NCBI RefSeq assembly: GCF_015278125.1
Contig: NZ_JADILO010000035.1
Coordinates: forward strand, 1-64,000
Reading direction: 5' to 3'
DNA: 64,000 nucleotides
Source of the DNA: Vibrio fluminensis
GTDB lineage: Bacteria; Pseudomonadota; Gammaproteobacteria; Enterobacterales; Vibrionaceae
Below the pieces are notes generated by a model. It saw only the letters and a program-made list of their open reading frames with translations, did not search any database and was not told the origin of the DNA. Below, in pieces: positions 16,279 to 25,218 of this stretch (the stretch's first letter is position 1; the number at the start of each line of letters is the position of its first letter). A program made the translations under genes and the position numbers.

Positions 16279-17577
16279 ATGCGCTCTATTGTTTTATTCG
16301 CATTAGGTTTGATAGGCTTTCCTGCCCTAGCTCTAACAAATGTCGACTTATATCAATCACAAGTGGTATTAGACCAGAGCATTGAGAAACCTGACGCCCA
16401 AGCTCGCAAACAGGGAATGGAAGAGGTCATTGTGCGTGCCTCTGGTGTACCTGATGCTATCCATAATTCCGTTATTCAAAAAGCGCTGCAACAGAATGCT
16501 CAATATCTTGCACAGATTAGTTACGGTCAGCTAGATGGCCAGAAAACACTTAAAATGCGCTTTAATGATTCGCAAATTGACTCTTTGCTAAGTCAGGCTC
16601 AACTACCTTTGTGGCCTGCTCAGCGTGCAAACTTACTTGTTTGGTTGATTGAAGAATCTCAAACAGAGCGTTCGGTAGCTTGGGAAGATTCCAATTCCGC
16701 GCTGTTAGAGAGTATGAAGCAACAAGCAACAGAGCGAGGATTGCCGCTTACGATTCCTGTGGGTGACTTTAATGACGTGACAGGCGTTAATATTTCGGAT
16801 TTATGGGGGGGATTTGCTCTACCTGTAGGTCAGGCGAGTCAGCGTTACCCGGTTGATGGCGTTTTGGTGGTTCGCGCAAGCAACAATAACCTGCGTTGGA
16901 CGTTATATGACCAAATGCCGAAAACTATCGGCGTTACGCGCCAAGCACCTTTGTCAGGTAATGACAGTGGTCAAGATGCTGCGGATAAAATGATTGATCA
17001 AATCAGTGATTACTACGCAAAGCAAAGCAGCGTTGTTGTGGCTGGTGAATCATCGGAAGCGATCAAAGTTCGTTTTACCTCGTTGGATAATGCGGTTGAT
17101 TTCTTTGTTTTGGAGCGAAAATTACAACAGTTAAGTTCAGTAGCATCGCTTGATATCACGAAAATTCAAGGGAAAGACGTAACATTTAAAGTCCACTTAT
17201 TGGCGACACCAACCGAGTTTGAACAACAAGTGCTACGTCTTCGTGAGGCCAAAGCCATTGCAATCGAACCTGCGCCAGTCGTTGTAGAACCAACGATCAC
17301 TCAAGAGCCGAAACCTGCAAATAACGCTGTCGTTGAGGAGCAGATTCTATCCGACGCTACAACACAGTCGCTAGATACCGATACCACAATAAATAATGCC
17401 GCTGCCCAAGCTCTTCCAGCGATTATTGAGCAGGCACCTCCGGCGATTGTTGAAGTGCCGCCAACCTTTATCTTTGAGTGGCATGGTGAGCAATATGCAG
17501 CGCCAATGCCAGTTACGGAACCACAACAAGAAGAAGCGTTAGAGTCTGAGGAAATCGAGACAGAAGTTGACGCTTAA
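16279..17577 (+). CDS. DUF2066 domain-containing exported protein
   Basis: 432 residues with a cleavable-looking signal peptide (MRSIVLFALGLIGFPALALT). The region up to about residue 320 matches the DUF2066 family of gammaproteobacteria (YQSQVVLDQSIEKPDAQARKQGMEEVIVRASG and later LPLWPAQRANLLVWL). The function of that family is unknown. The C-terminal 110 residues are low-complexity, rich in Pro, Ala and Glu, and end in an acidic tail. It is a single gene with its own terminator, divergent from uraA. Confidence 0.88.
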   Translation: MRSIVLFALGLIGFPALALTNVDLYQSQVVLDQSIEKPDAQARKQGMEEVIVRASGVPDAIHNSVIQKALQQNAQYLAQISYGQLDGQKTLKMRFNDSQIDSLLSQAQLPLWPAQRANLLVWLIEESQTERSVAWEDSNSALLESMKQQATERGLPLTIPVGDFNDVTGVNISDLWGGFALPVGQASQRYPVDGVLVVRASNNNLRWTLYDQMPKTIGVTRQAPLSGNDSGQDAADKMIDQISDYYAKQSSVVVAGESSEAIKVRFTSLDNAVDFFVLERKLQQLSSVASLDITKIQGKDVTFKVHLLATPTEFEQQVLRLREAKAIAIEPAPVVVEPTITQEPKPANNAVVEEQILSDATTQSLDTDTTINNAAAQALPAIIEQAPPAIVEVPPTFIFEWHGEQYAAPMPVTEPQQEEALESEEIETEVDA

Positions 17578-17592
17578 CTCGCTTTAATAATT

Positions 17593-17620
17593 AAAAAGGC
17601 CTAGCAATGCTAGGCCTTTT
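17593..17620. terminator. Bidirectional terminator between DUF2066 and DUF2069 genes
   Basis: AAAAGGCCTAGC pairs perfectly with GCTAGGCCTTTT around a 3-nt loop, giving short T-runs on both strands. Confidence 0.85.
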
Positions 17621-17637
17621 CCATATTACGCGAAACA

Positions 17638-18087
17638 TTATTTCTCAAATCGGGCGCGTTCTTTCTTTTCTACTTCAGATAACCGACTTAACTTCATACC
17701 CATCTCCTTACCACGAGCTCGAGCATAAAGAATATTGCCAGCAAAAGCGCCACTGGTGAGAAGTAGTTCAACCACTGCTAGCATGCGTTCACCACCGTCA
17801 ACATAGATAATCGTCAAGGCGTGCAGAAAATAAAGCATCAACACAAAGTTTGCCCATGCATGAGTGTATGGCTTGCCAGCAAGAATGCCGGGCAGTGGCA
17901 AAAGCAGCGGAATACACCACGCAATAGCCAAGGTGGTACTATTAATATGTGGATGAGGTGACAACGATATTTGCCAAATAGCGACCCACGCAAGCAAGCC
18001 TAAGTTCGCTCCTAATGCCAACAATCGATAAGCTTTGGTTGCAGGCTTCATATCTTGCAGCAGTCGATCGGTTTGTGGATCTGACAT
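17638..18087 (-). CDS. DUF2069 inner-membrane protein
   Basis: 149 residues with about four membrane segments (LLALGANLGLLAWVAIWQI, LAIAWCIPLLLPLPGILA, ANFVLMLYFLHALTIIYV, VVELLLTSGAFAGNILYA) and a basic C-terminal tail. It matches the DUF2069 family, usually found downstream of wrbA; its role is unknown. The ATG at 18085-18087 is preferred because AAGGA lies 6 nt upstream. An in-frame GTG two codons earlier would overlap wrbA and sit too close to that RBS. It is the last gene of bepA-arsC-wrbA-DUF2069. Confidence 0.87.
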   Translation of the reverse strand: MSDPQTDRLLQDMKPATKAYRLLALGANLGLLAWVAIWQISLSPHPHINSTTLAIAWCIPLLLPLPGILAGKPYTHAWANFVLMLYFLHALTIIYVDGGERMLAVVELLLTSGAFAGNILYARARGKEMGMKLSRLSEVEKKERARFEK

Positions 18088-18089
18088 AA

Positions 18090-18665
18090 TCACTCCTTGA
18101 TTAGTTTTAACGCAGTCGTTGCTAGACGTTTTCCTAATTGTTGGGCCAATTCGCTTTCTTCAGTCGAGAGAGACTGTTGATTGTTATGGGCAACATGGCT
18201 TGATCCGTAGGGGGTGCCGCCTGTTTGTGTGGTGTGCAACTGTGGATGAGAGTAGGGAATCCCCATCACTAACATACCATGATGAAACAGTGGCAGTTTC
18301 ATACTTTGCAACGTCGTTTCTTGCCCGCCATGTAGGCTCGAAGAGGCAGTAAAGACACAAGCGGGTTTATCGATTAAGTCGCCGGCTAGCCATAACGTAC
18401 TCGTTTGATCCCAAAAGTGTTTTAAAGGGGCGGCCATATTACCAAACCAAACTGGGCTACCCATGGCGAGCCCATGACAATGCTTGAGCTCATCAATAGA
18501 GATAATCGGATCTTGCGGCTCACCATGATGAGAAGAAATCTCTTCTACTGTTCGCAGCAACGCTTCGCAATGAGGGATAGATTCTATCCCCCGAGCGATT
18601 TGCCGGGCTAATGCTCTAGTTGAGCCATGGCGGCTGTAATAAAGAACAATTAGCTGGCAGTTCAT
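18090..18665 (-). CDS. wrbA: WrbA-family NAD(P)H:quinone oxidoreductase
   Basis: 191 residues. A flavodoxin-like FMN enzyme that reduces quinones by two electrons. The phosphate-binding loop YYSRHGSTRALA is at residues 9-20, and the family motifs MGSPVWFGNMAAPLKHFWDQT, FTASSSLHGGQETTLQSM and GTPYGSSH follow. It overlaps arsC by 4 nt (ATGA) and ends 2 nt before the DUF2069 gene. It could be one of several WrbA-like paralogues, so the symbol denotes the family. Confidence 0.92.
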   Translation of the reverse strand: MNCQLIVLYYSRHGSTRALARQIARGIESIPHCEALLRTVEEISSHHGEPQDPIISIDELKHCHGLAMGSPVWFGNMAAPLKHFWDQTSTLWLAGDLIDKPACVFTASSSLHGGQETTLQSMKLPLFHHGMLVMGIPYSHPQLHTTQTGGTPYGSSHVAHNNQQSLSTEESELAQQLGKRLATTALKLIKE

Positions 18666-19006
18666 AAGATTTCTAGTACTTGCTCTGGTGGACGACCATG
18701 CTTAGCTTTGCCATTAGCCACCACGATTGGGCGCTCAATAAGCTTAGGGTTTTCAGCCATCGCAGCGAACAGTTGTTCATCAGATGCCTGTGCAAGATTC
18801 AGCTCTTTATATACATCCTCTTTAACTCGCATCATCGCGCGAACTTCTTCTAGCGCCAATAATGCGTATAGATCTTTCAGCTCCGCTACTGACAACGGGG
18901 TATCCAGATACTTGATAATTTCCGGCTGAACGCCTTGTTCTTCAAGTAATGTAAGTGTTTGGCGGCTTTTTGAGCAGCGAGGGTTGTGATAAATCACGAC
19001 TGACAT
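18662..19006 (-). CDS. arsC: ArsC-family reductase (YfgD-type)
   Basis: 114 residues with a thioredoxin fold. The N-terminal YHNPRCSKSRQTL holds the single catalytic Cys11 of glutaredoxin-linked ArsC proteins, and RPIVVANGKAKHGRPPEQVLEIL is the usual C-terminus. It follows bepA by 14 nt and overlaps wrbA. This bepA-neighbour (E. coli yfgD) is chromosomal and lacks arsR/arsB around it, so a dedicated arsenate-resistance role is uncertain. Confidence 0.9.
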   Translation of the reverse strand: MSVVIYHNPRCSKSRQTLTLLEEQGVQPEIIKYLDTPLSVAELKDLYALLALEEVRAMMRVKEDVYKELNLAQASDEQLFAAMAENPKLIERPIVVANGKAKHGRPPEQVLEIL

Positions 19007-19020
19007 TTTCTGTCTCCTTT

Positions 19021-20478
19021 TTATTGTAATGCTAAGAAACGATCACGCTGTACCATCAACTGGTCAATCCGCGCATCGTATCTTGCTTGTTCTAAGCTTC
19101 CCAACTCAGCCATTTGGCTAGCCTGAGTATAATATTGTATCGCTTTATTCCAGTTTGCTTTTAGCGCAAAGATTTCAGCACGTGCCGCAAGATCTTCCTG
19201 GCTGTTACCCAGTTTAATATTGGCTTCAGAGAGTAAACTCCAACCGTTAACATCTTTGCCATTTTGATGGGTATAACGTTGCAAAACACGGATGGCTTCA
19301 GAGTATTTATCTTGTGCCAATAAACTATTGGCATAGTTAATCATCAAGACAGGATTGTCAGGCTCTGATCCCAGCGCTTTCTTCAGCATTGCGCTCGCTT
19401 TTTGTGGTTGCTTTTGTGCGATATAGAGATCGCTTAAAGCATCAAGATAAAAGCGGTTGCTGTTATCTATTGCGATCAGCTTTTCGAGAAGCGGAGCCGC
19501 TTTGTCGAGTTGGTGATTGTCCAAATAAACCAGTGCGCGTCCATATTGCATTGCAGGTTTGATGTTCTCCGGTAATTTTTTCTCTGTCCGTGTTAGCCAG
19601 TCCAAAGCAGCATCGGCTTTTATGCCGGCGTAACGCGCGACGATTCTCGCTCTGGCAAGGTTATAGTTAAGCGAAGTATCAACCCTTCTTTGTGGGTAAG
19701 TTTGTGCGCGTGCTCGTGTATCTGTAATTCGGTCTTGTGGCAGTGGGTGCGTGAGCAGCATTGGCGGTAATGTCGTCGCGTAACGATATTCTTCGGCTAA
19801 ACGGCTGAAAAACTTTGGCATTGCGCTAACGTCGAACCCTGACTTTGATAGTGTTGCGATACCAAAACGGTCGGCCTCTTTTTCGTTGCTACGAGTGTAA
19901 TTGATCTGGCCTTGCATGCTGCCTGCTGTTGTCGCCGTAATCGCTGCGACTCCAGCTTCCGGTGCGGCGATTGCCAGTAGTAACGCGCCTGCAAGAGCAG
20001 CCATGGTCGCCGGGGACCTTCTGGCTTGATCTTCCATGCTGCGAGCTAAGTGGCGTTGTGTCACGTGAGCAATTTCATGTGCAACAACAGAAGCAAGTTC
20101 ACTTTCCGTTTGTGCGTGTAAAAATAGACCAGAATGAAGGGCGATATATCCGCCAAAGAACGCGAATGCATTGATATTGCGGTCGCGAATCAAGAAAAAT
20201 GTAAACGGTGTTTTTACATCGTCAGCATTCGCAACTAAGCGGTGCCCTAAGCTATCGATATATTCATTCAGGACAGGGTCATTAATGATTGGCGCTCGGT
20301 TGCGCAACATGCGCATGTAAGCATCACCATATTGTAATTCTTGATCGATCGTTAGAGTACTACTGGCTGCGGTTCCGATATCTGGCAAATCATTGGTGTT
20401 TGCGAGTGATGGCGCGGAAGGGATGCTCAGTGCTGTCGCAATACAAAGGGCAATTAGCGAACGTGTCTGTTTAAACAT
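19021..20478 (-). CDS. bepA: Beta-barrel assembly-enhancing metalloprotease BepA
   Basis: 485 residues. A periplasmic M48 zinc protease and chaperone that helps LptD and other outer-membrane proteins fold and degrades stalled ones. The signal peptide ends near PSLA-N (residue 26), the zinc motif HEIAH is at 134-138 and the third ligand Glu201 is in EKEADRFG. The C-terminal 200 residues are TPR helices. It starts the leftward bepA-arsC-wrbA-DUF2069 operon, the same bepA-yfgD order as in E. coli. Confidence 0.96.
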   Translation of the reverse strand: MFKQTRSLIALCIATALSIPSAPSLANTNDLPDIGTAASSTLTIDQELQYGDAYMRMLRNRAPIINDPVLNEYIDSLGHRLVANADDVKTPFTFFLIRDRNINAFAFFGGYIALHSGLFLHAQTESELASVVAHEIAHVTQRHLARSMEDQARRSPATMAALAGALLLAIAAPEAGVAAITATTAGSMQGQINYTRSNEKEADRFGIATLSKSGFDVSAMPKFFSRLAEEYRYATTLPPMLLTHPLPQDRITDTRARAQTYPQRRVDTSLNYNLARARIVARYAGIKADAALDWLTRTEKKLPENIKPAMQYGRALVYLDNHQLDKAAPLLEKLIAIDNSNRFYLDALSDLYIAQKQPQKASAMLKKALGSEPDNPVLMINYANSLLAQDKYSEAIRVLQRYTHQNGKDVNGWSLLSEANIKLGNSQEDLAARAEIFALKANWNKAIQYYTQASQMAELGSLEQARYDARIDQLMVQRDRFLALQ

Positions 20479-20776
20479 AGCTAGCAGTTTTGATTTCCTG
20501 TTGAGATGACGCTGCAGTCAGACTGAAAGCCAGCATCATTTACAATCCATAGACAATTACCTAGGTAGCTCCTCGAAGTTAGTTTTACTTCTATAGCTAC
20601 TGAGATATAGACACTTTATTGGTGTGAGGGTTTCAAAGCAAATAAAGTTAATTGATATCTCTATCTCCATCACCTCCAAGCGGTGATAGTTTGTTCCATC
20701 TCGACAGGGCGAGCAATTTTTAGCTGTTAAGTATACAATGGCAAGCTAATAGTGTTTATTCGGCTTTGATTGCTAA
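20479..20776. other. bepA/tusA-like divergent intergenic region
   Basis: 298 bp that must hold both promoters. A small stem-loop (ATCACC at 20669-20674, GGTGAT at 20682-20687) is visible. No convincing promoter pair or operator was recognised. Confidence 0.35.
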
Positions 20777-21007
20777 ATGAAAGATTTAGACTTAAGAGAG
20801 CAGCGTTGCCCTATGTCATTGTTGCTTGCTAAACGCCAGTCGGCGAAGTTGGTTGATGGTGATAGGCTTAACATTTTAGTGACAGACCCAAGCTCTAAAT
20901 CGGACATAGTGAGCTATTTAAGCCAGCATTCGTTTGAGGTCGAGTTGACTCAACTTAACAACTATTACTCTTTAAACGTGACTAGAGGGAAACTTCCAAG
21001 ATGTTAG
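20777..21007 (+). CDS. TusA-like sulfurtransferase-fold protein
   Basis: 76 residues with the SirA/TusA fold: LDLREQRCPMSLLLAKRQ, then alpha-beta with VTDPSSKSDIVSYLSQHSFEVE. The active-site Cys11 is kept, but the usual CPxP motif reads CPMS, so the second proline is missing. A standard sulfur-relay role for tRNA thiolation is therefore doubtful. It overlaps perM by 7 nt, implying coupled translation. TusA-like proteins next to transporters are known, but no function is assigned here. Confidence 0.85.
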   Translation: MKDLDLREQRCPMSLLLAKRQSAKLVDGDRLNILVTDPSSKSDIVSYLSQHSFEVELTQLNNYYSLNVTRGKLPRC

Positions 21008-22077
21008 AAATGGTCAGTCGTTGGTACAAGCGACGTTTCTCCGACCCACACGCAGTGAGCTTAGTAGCAATTCTTTTCTTTGGTTTTATTACTATCTACT
21101 TCTTCGGCAATTTGATTGCCCCTTTGCTGGTGGCGATTGTGCTTGCTTACCTGCTTGAATGGCCAGTGGCAAAATTATCGAAACTTGGCGTTCCACGCAC
21201 GTTGTCAGTTGTGTTTGCCATTCTTACCTTCTTTACTTTGGCTATTGTTGCCATTTTTGGTTTGGTGCCAACCATCTGGACTCAGGTCGGCAATCTAATC
21301 AATGATATTCCTAATATGTATTCAGGGTTGCAGCAAGTGATTGCTGAGTTACCACAAAAATACCCAGAGTTGGCCAACTTTCAGATTGTTGAGTCGCTGG
21401 TGACCAATGCCAAGAACCAAGTGATTAGCGTTGGAGAAAGTGTCGTTAAAGGCTCTTTAGCGTCTTTAGTTAGCCTTGCGACTCTTGCGGTTTACTTAAT
21501 CCTGGTGCCATTGCTGGTTTTTTTCTTATTGAAAGATAAGGAAGAGATGATCGCAATGGCAAGTGGTATGTTGCCACGCAACCGAAAATTAGCGACTAAA
21601 GTATGGGATGAGATGAATGAACAGATCTCGAACTATATTCGCGGCAAAGTGATGGAGATCTTAATTGTTGGTGGTGTGAGTTACGTGACATTCGCCATTC
21701 TTGATCTGCGTTATTCCGTGTTGTTAGCGGTAGCGGTGGGGCTTTCGGTATTGATCCCATATATTGGTGCGGCTGCCGTGACGGTTCCCGTTGCGATTGT
21801 GGGTCTTTTCCAATGGGGACTTTCTCCAGATTTTTATTACTTGTTGATTGCCTACGGCATTATCCAAGCCTTAGATGGTAACGTCTTGGTTCCGGTACTG
21901 TTTTCAGAGGCGGTGAATTTGCACCCAGTCGCGATTATCGTTGCGGTGCTAGTATTTGGTGGGCTTTGGGGTTTTTGGGGTGTATTTTTTGCCATTCCAC
22001 TTGCGACTTTGGTTAAAGCGGTGTGGAACGCGTTACCAAGTAGTCACGAAAATGATTCTTCAGTAACCTCAGAATGA
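21001..22077 (+). CDS. perM: PerM/AI-2E family transporter
   Basis: 358 residues with about eight membrane segments. It matches the AI-2 exporter superfamily (E. coli PerM/YfgO): the hydrophobic pair near the N-terminus, a long extracytoplasmic helix region (TQVGNLINDIPNMYSGLQQVIAELPQ), and the conserved end DGNVLVPVLFSEAVNLHPVAIIVAVLVFGGLWGFWGVFFAIPLA. The substrate is unknown; members have been linked to autoinducer-2 export or Na+(Li+)/H+ antiport. Next to bepA, as in E. coli (perM-yfgC). Confidence 0.9.
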   Translation: MLEMVSRWYKRRFSDPHAVSLVAILFFGFITIYFFGNLIAPLLVAIVLAYLLEWPVAKLSKLGVPRTLSVVFAILTFFTLAIVAIFGLVPTIWTQVGNLINDIPNMYSGLQQVIAELPQKYPELANFQIVESLVTNAKNQVISVGESVVKGSLASLVSLATLAVYLILVPLLVFFLLKDKEEMIAMASGMLPRNRKLATKVWDEMNEQISNYIRGKVMEILIVGGVSYVTFAILDLRYSVLLAVAVGLSVLIPYIGAAAVTVPVAIVGLFQWGLSPDFYYLLIAYGIIQALDGNVLVPVLFSEAVNLHPVAIIVAVLVFGGLWGFWGVFFAIPLATLVKAVWNALPSSHENDSSVTSE

Positions 22078-22097
22078 GATATTGAGCCAAGAAAATT

Positions 22098-22127
22098 AAA
22101 GCTAACCTTTTTAGGTTAGCTTTTTTT
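22098..22127 (+). terminator. Rho-independent terminator after perM
   Basis: A 10-bp stem AAAGCTAACC/GGTTAGCTTT with a 6-nt loop, followed by T-rich sequence. Confidence 0.88.
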
Positions 22128-22254
22128 ATGCAATTAATTCAGTAGGTTGAAGTATTATTCTTGGTTGGTAACAAAAATTTAGTGATCTAGATTTAAACTT
22201 TTGCAACTTCTAGCCGATAAAGCTGGTATTGCTGATTTTTTTTATGAGGTAAAA

Positions 22255-24126
22255 ATGAAGTTCAGCCAGAAAATAGTCGCCGCCTCTTCGGCGCTGCTTT
22301 TTATCACTGTGGTTTTGCTGTCGGTGCAACAGTCGATCTTAGTGAAAGCAGAAGTTGAAAATTTAGTCAGCACAAGCCTGAATGAGATTGAGCAAGAGCT
22401 TAGTCGAGCGGTCAGCTCTGAAATGGAAGCGAGCCGTAAGTTAGCGAAAGCAACCACTGAAATGATAGAGCTAGATCCAACTAACTCGACTTATATATCT
22501 TCAGTACTGGAAACGCCAGTAGTGAAAAATGAATACATCGTAGTTGGTGCCGGTTATGAATCTGATGGTCATGTGATTGAGAACGATGATGCTTGGGTGG
22601 TGGATTCAAGTTTTGATCCGCGTACGCGTCCATGGTACCAAGAAGCTAAATCGCAAAGTCGTCTGATTGTGACTGACCCGTATGTGGATGCATCAACCAA
22701 TAAAGTAGTGATTTCTATCGCAATGCCAATGCGTGATAAAGGCGATTTCCTTGGTGTCGTTTTTTACGACATGGAACTTACCTCGTTGGCTGAGAAGGTA
22801 AACCAGACTAATCTTTTTGATGCGGGCTACTTGTTCATTGTTGCGCAAGATGGCACCACTATCGCTCACCCAGATGCAAATAATAACGGCAAGTCTTTGT
22901 CTGAGTACTTGCCTCAAGTGACGGTTAAAGAGGGGGAGCAGCGTTTCGAGCAAGATGGTAAATCCTACCTAGTACGTTTCACCAAAGTATCCTCTGAAGG
23001 TTGGTATGTCGGCTCTATTTTGGATGAATCGATCGTCTTGGCCACTATTGACGAGATGCGCAACAGTACGATGATTACCGTCATCATTGCTTTGGCATTG
23101 AGTATTCTAGTTCTTTCGCTATTGATTAAGTTCTTGATGCGTCCTCTAAATGAACTAAATGATGCAATTCAAGATGTGGCGTCTGGTCAAGGTGATTTAA
23201 CCAAGCGCTTGGCAACCAATACCGATGCTGAATTTGCTCAATTGGCGAAAGGCTTTAATACCTTCACCGAAAATCTGCAGCAGCAAATTATTCAATCCAA
23301 AGAGATTGGCGCCAGTATTCTCGTTGGTACGGAGCAGTCTTATGTGAATGCGCAAGACGCTTCTCGCGCGGTAGCAAGCCAATTAGAAGAGCTTGAGCAA
23401 CTAGCGACCGCAATGCATGAGATGTCGGTAACCGCTGCAGATGTAGCAAACAATGCGCAAGGTGCGGCAGAAGCGGTGAAAGAAGCCGAATACGTGACAG
23501 ATCAAGGCTCTGTAGTGGTAAGTGATACGACAGAAGCGATCAGCCAGCTATCGATGCGTGTTGATCAAGCGGTTGAAGAGGTCGCAGGCCTTGCTTCTGC
23601 AACCAATAACATTGAAACCATTTTAAAAGTGATCAATGACATCGCCGATCAAACAAACTTGCTCGCGCTGAATGCGGCGATTGAAGCGGCTCGTGCTGGT
23701 GAATCTGGTCGCGGTTTTGCTGTGGTTGCCGATGAGGTACGCACACTGGCTCAGCGTACTCAACAGTCTACCACTGAAATTCGTGGCATGATTGAGCAGC
23801 TGCAATCTGGTGCTAGCGCAGTCTCTTCTGCAATGAGTGAAAGCAAATCGACCGCAGATATCGCGGTAGATAAAGCGCAACAAGCCAATGATTCATTACA
23901 AGCGATTCGTGCGATCATCCAACGCATTACCGATATGAACATGCAAATTGCCTCAGCTGCTGAAGAGCAAAGTTTGGTCGCAGAAGAAATCAACAGCAAT
24001 ACTGTACGTATTAAAGATCTGACCACGTTGGTTTCCGATGCAGCCCAGCAATCAAGTGTTGCAATGGAACATCAAACAGAAAGCGTGCGTAAGCAAGATG
24101 ATCTATTGAACAAGTTTATCGTTTAG
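22255..24126 (+). CDS. Methyl-accepting chemotaxis protein with periplasmic dCache-type sensor
   Basis: 623 residues. A transmembrane chemoreceptor. The first membrane helix is near residues 8-28. A periplasmic sensor with Cache-type landmarks (DPRTRPWYQEAK, DPYVDASTNKVVISIAMPM) extends to about residue 270. The second membrane helix is MITVIIALALSILVLSLLI, followed by HAMP and a cytoplasmic signalling domain whose hairpin tip is NDIADQTNLLALNAAIEAAR. There is no C-terminal CheR/CheB pentapeptide. The ATG at 22255 is chosen because GAGGT precedes it; the upstream in-frame extension is not hydrophobic-first. The ligand may be amino acids or organic acids, but this cannot be read from sequence. 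Confidence 0.95.
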   Translation: MKFSQKIVAASSALLFITVVLLSVQQSILVKAEVENLVSTSLNEIEQELSRAVSSEMEASRKLAKATTEMIELDPTNSTYISSVLETPVVKNEYIVVGAGYESDGHVIENDDAWVVDSSFDPRTRPWYQEAKSQSRLIVTDPYVDASTNKVVISIAMPMRDKGDFLGVVFYDMELTSLAEKVNQTNLFDAGYLFIVAQDGTTIAHPDANNNGKSLSEYLPQVTVKEGEQRFEQDGKSYLVRFTKVSSEGWYVGSILDESIVLATIDEMRNSTMITVIIALALSILVLSLLIKFLMRPLNELNDAIQDVASGQGDLTKRLATNTDAEFAQLAKGFNTFTENLQQQIIQSKEIGASILVGTEQSYVNAQDASRAVASQLEELEQLATAMHEMSVTAADVANNAQGAAEAVKEAEYVTDQGSVVVSDTTEAISQLSMRVDQAVEEVAGLASATNNIETILKVINDIADQTNLLALNAAIEAARAGESGRGFAVVADEVRTLAQRTQQSTTEIRGMIEQLQSGASAVSSAMSESKSTADIAVDKAQQANDSLQAIRAIIQRITDMNMQIASAAEEQSLVAEEINSNTVRIKDLTTLVSDAAQQSSVAMEHQTESVRKQDDLLNKFIV

Positions 24127-24137
24127 TCGATTGATAA

Positions 24138-24168
24138 AATAAAACGCCAGCGATTGCTGGCGTTTTTT
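24138..24168. terminator. Bidirectional terminator between MCP gene and bcp
   Basis: AAAACGCCAGC/GCTGGCGTTTT stem with loop GATT, with T-runs on both strands. Confidence 0.88.
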
Positions 24169-24195
24169 ATGATGTGTTGCTTTGTGACTAAATCA

Positions 24196-24663
24196 CTATT
24201 TATTATTTAGATAATTCATCACGACTTCATGGTGATCTTTGGTTTTAAATTTGTTGAACACGTGTTCAATGGTGCCGTTTTCATCAATTAAGAAGCTGAT
24301 GCGGTGAAGGCCATCATACACTTTGCCCATAAACTTCTTTTCGCCCCACACGCCAAACTGTTCTGCAACCGCATGATTTTCATCTGAGAGTAAAGAGAAG
24401 TTCAAGCTGTCACGCTCAATAAATTTACCAAGACGTTTTACAGGGTCGATGCTGACACCCAATACCACGACGTTATGTGCATCCAATTCCGCTTTAGTAT
24501 CGCGCAGACCTTGAGCTTGTACGGTACAACCTGGCGTCATTGCTTTTGGGTAAAAGTAGAAAAGTATTTTTTTGCCAGCAAAATCGGCGAGTTTAACCAA
24601 ATTACCGTCTTGGTCATGAAGAGAGAAGGCAGGTGCTGGAGAGCCAGCTGTCAGCGTGTTCAT
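24196..24663 (-). CDS. bcp: Thioredoxin-dependent thiol peroxidase Bcp (1-Cys form)
   Basis: 155 residues. A PrxQ/Bcp-type peroxiredoxin that reduces hydrogen peroxide and organic hydroperoxides. The peroxidatic Cys46 sits in AMTPGCTVQ. The position of the resolving Cys of E. coli Bcp (C50) is Gln51 here, and the protein has no other cysteine. It should therefore act as a 1-Cys enzyme that needs an external thiol. It follows gcvR by 12 nt, the same gcvR-bcp order as in E. coli. Confidence 0.95.
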   Translation of the reverse strand: MNTLTAGSPAPAFSLHDQDGNLVKLADFAGKKILFYFYPKAMTPGCTVQAQGLRDTKAELDAHNVVVLGVSIDPVKRLGKFIERDSLNFSLLSDENHAVAEQFGVWGEKKFMGKVYDGLHRISFLIDENGTIEHVFNKFKTKDHHEVVMNYLNNK

Positions 24664-24675
24664 GCAGATTCCTTT

Positions 24676-25218
24676 TTATAGACTGTTCTTTATAAAATTT
24701 AGTGAGCCTTTTACGTCTTGCTCGCGACAAAGATCAGTAAACTCTTCTTGTAACTGCATTAAGTTAAACTCCGAGTCTACAGAGGCGGTCAGAGTTAACT
24801 GAAATTGGTCGTGCAAAGCGCCCAGTTTTTCTTTATCGATGGTTTGTGCACTGAGTGACGATAGATCGAGTTGTTTGTCGGCAAAAAAATTGGTGAATTT
24901 TTCGGTTAGCCCGACCTTATCGTCAGCCTCAATAAATGCTTCAATGGTATAGGCATGATCGACCAGAGCATGCTTCGCCGTGCGCTTCATCATAGTGATC
25001 AAGTTTTGCTCTTGCCCGAGCAGAGGCAGAGTCGTCTCAACACGAGTAATTGCCCCATTGCTGCCTGAAAGTAGCATGATGAGGGTAAACTCACTGCCAA
25101 AAAGTGCAATACGGCTATCAACGATGTTACAACCAGACTTCGTTACGAGACGCACAATTTGGTTACATATGCCGGGGCGGTCGCTACCAACCGCGGTTAT
25201 TACCAGATGTTGAGTCAT
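24676..25218 (-). CDS. gcvR: Glycine cleavage system regulator GcvR
   Basis: 180 residues with two ACT domains (starting at about residues 4 and 92). In E. coli, GcvR binds GcvA and prevents activation of gcvTHP when glycine is low. Motifs include VITAVGSDRPGICNQIVRLVTKSGCNIVDSRIA at the first ACT and the second ACT KVGLTEKFTNFFADKQLDLSSLSAQT. It diverges from dapA and is followed by bcp, as in E. coli. Confidence 0.94.
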   Translation of the reverse strand: MTQHLVITAVGSDRPGICNQIVRLVTKSGCNIVDSRIALFGSEFTLIMLLSGSNGAITRVETTLPLLGQEQNLITMMKRTAKHALVDHAYTIEAFIEADDKVGLTEKFTNFFADKQLDLSSLSAQTIDKEKLGALHDQFQLTLTASVDSEFNLMQLQEEFTDLCREQDVKGSLNFIKNSL

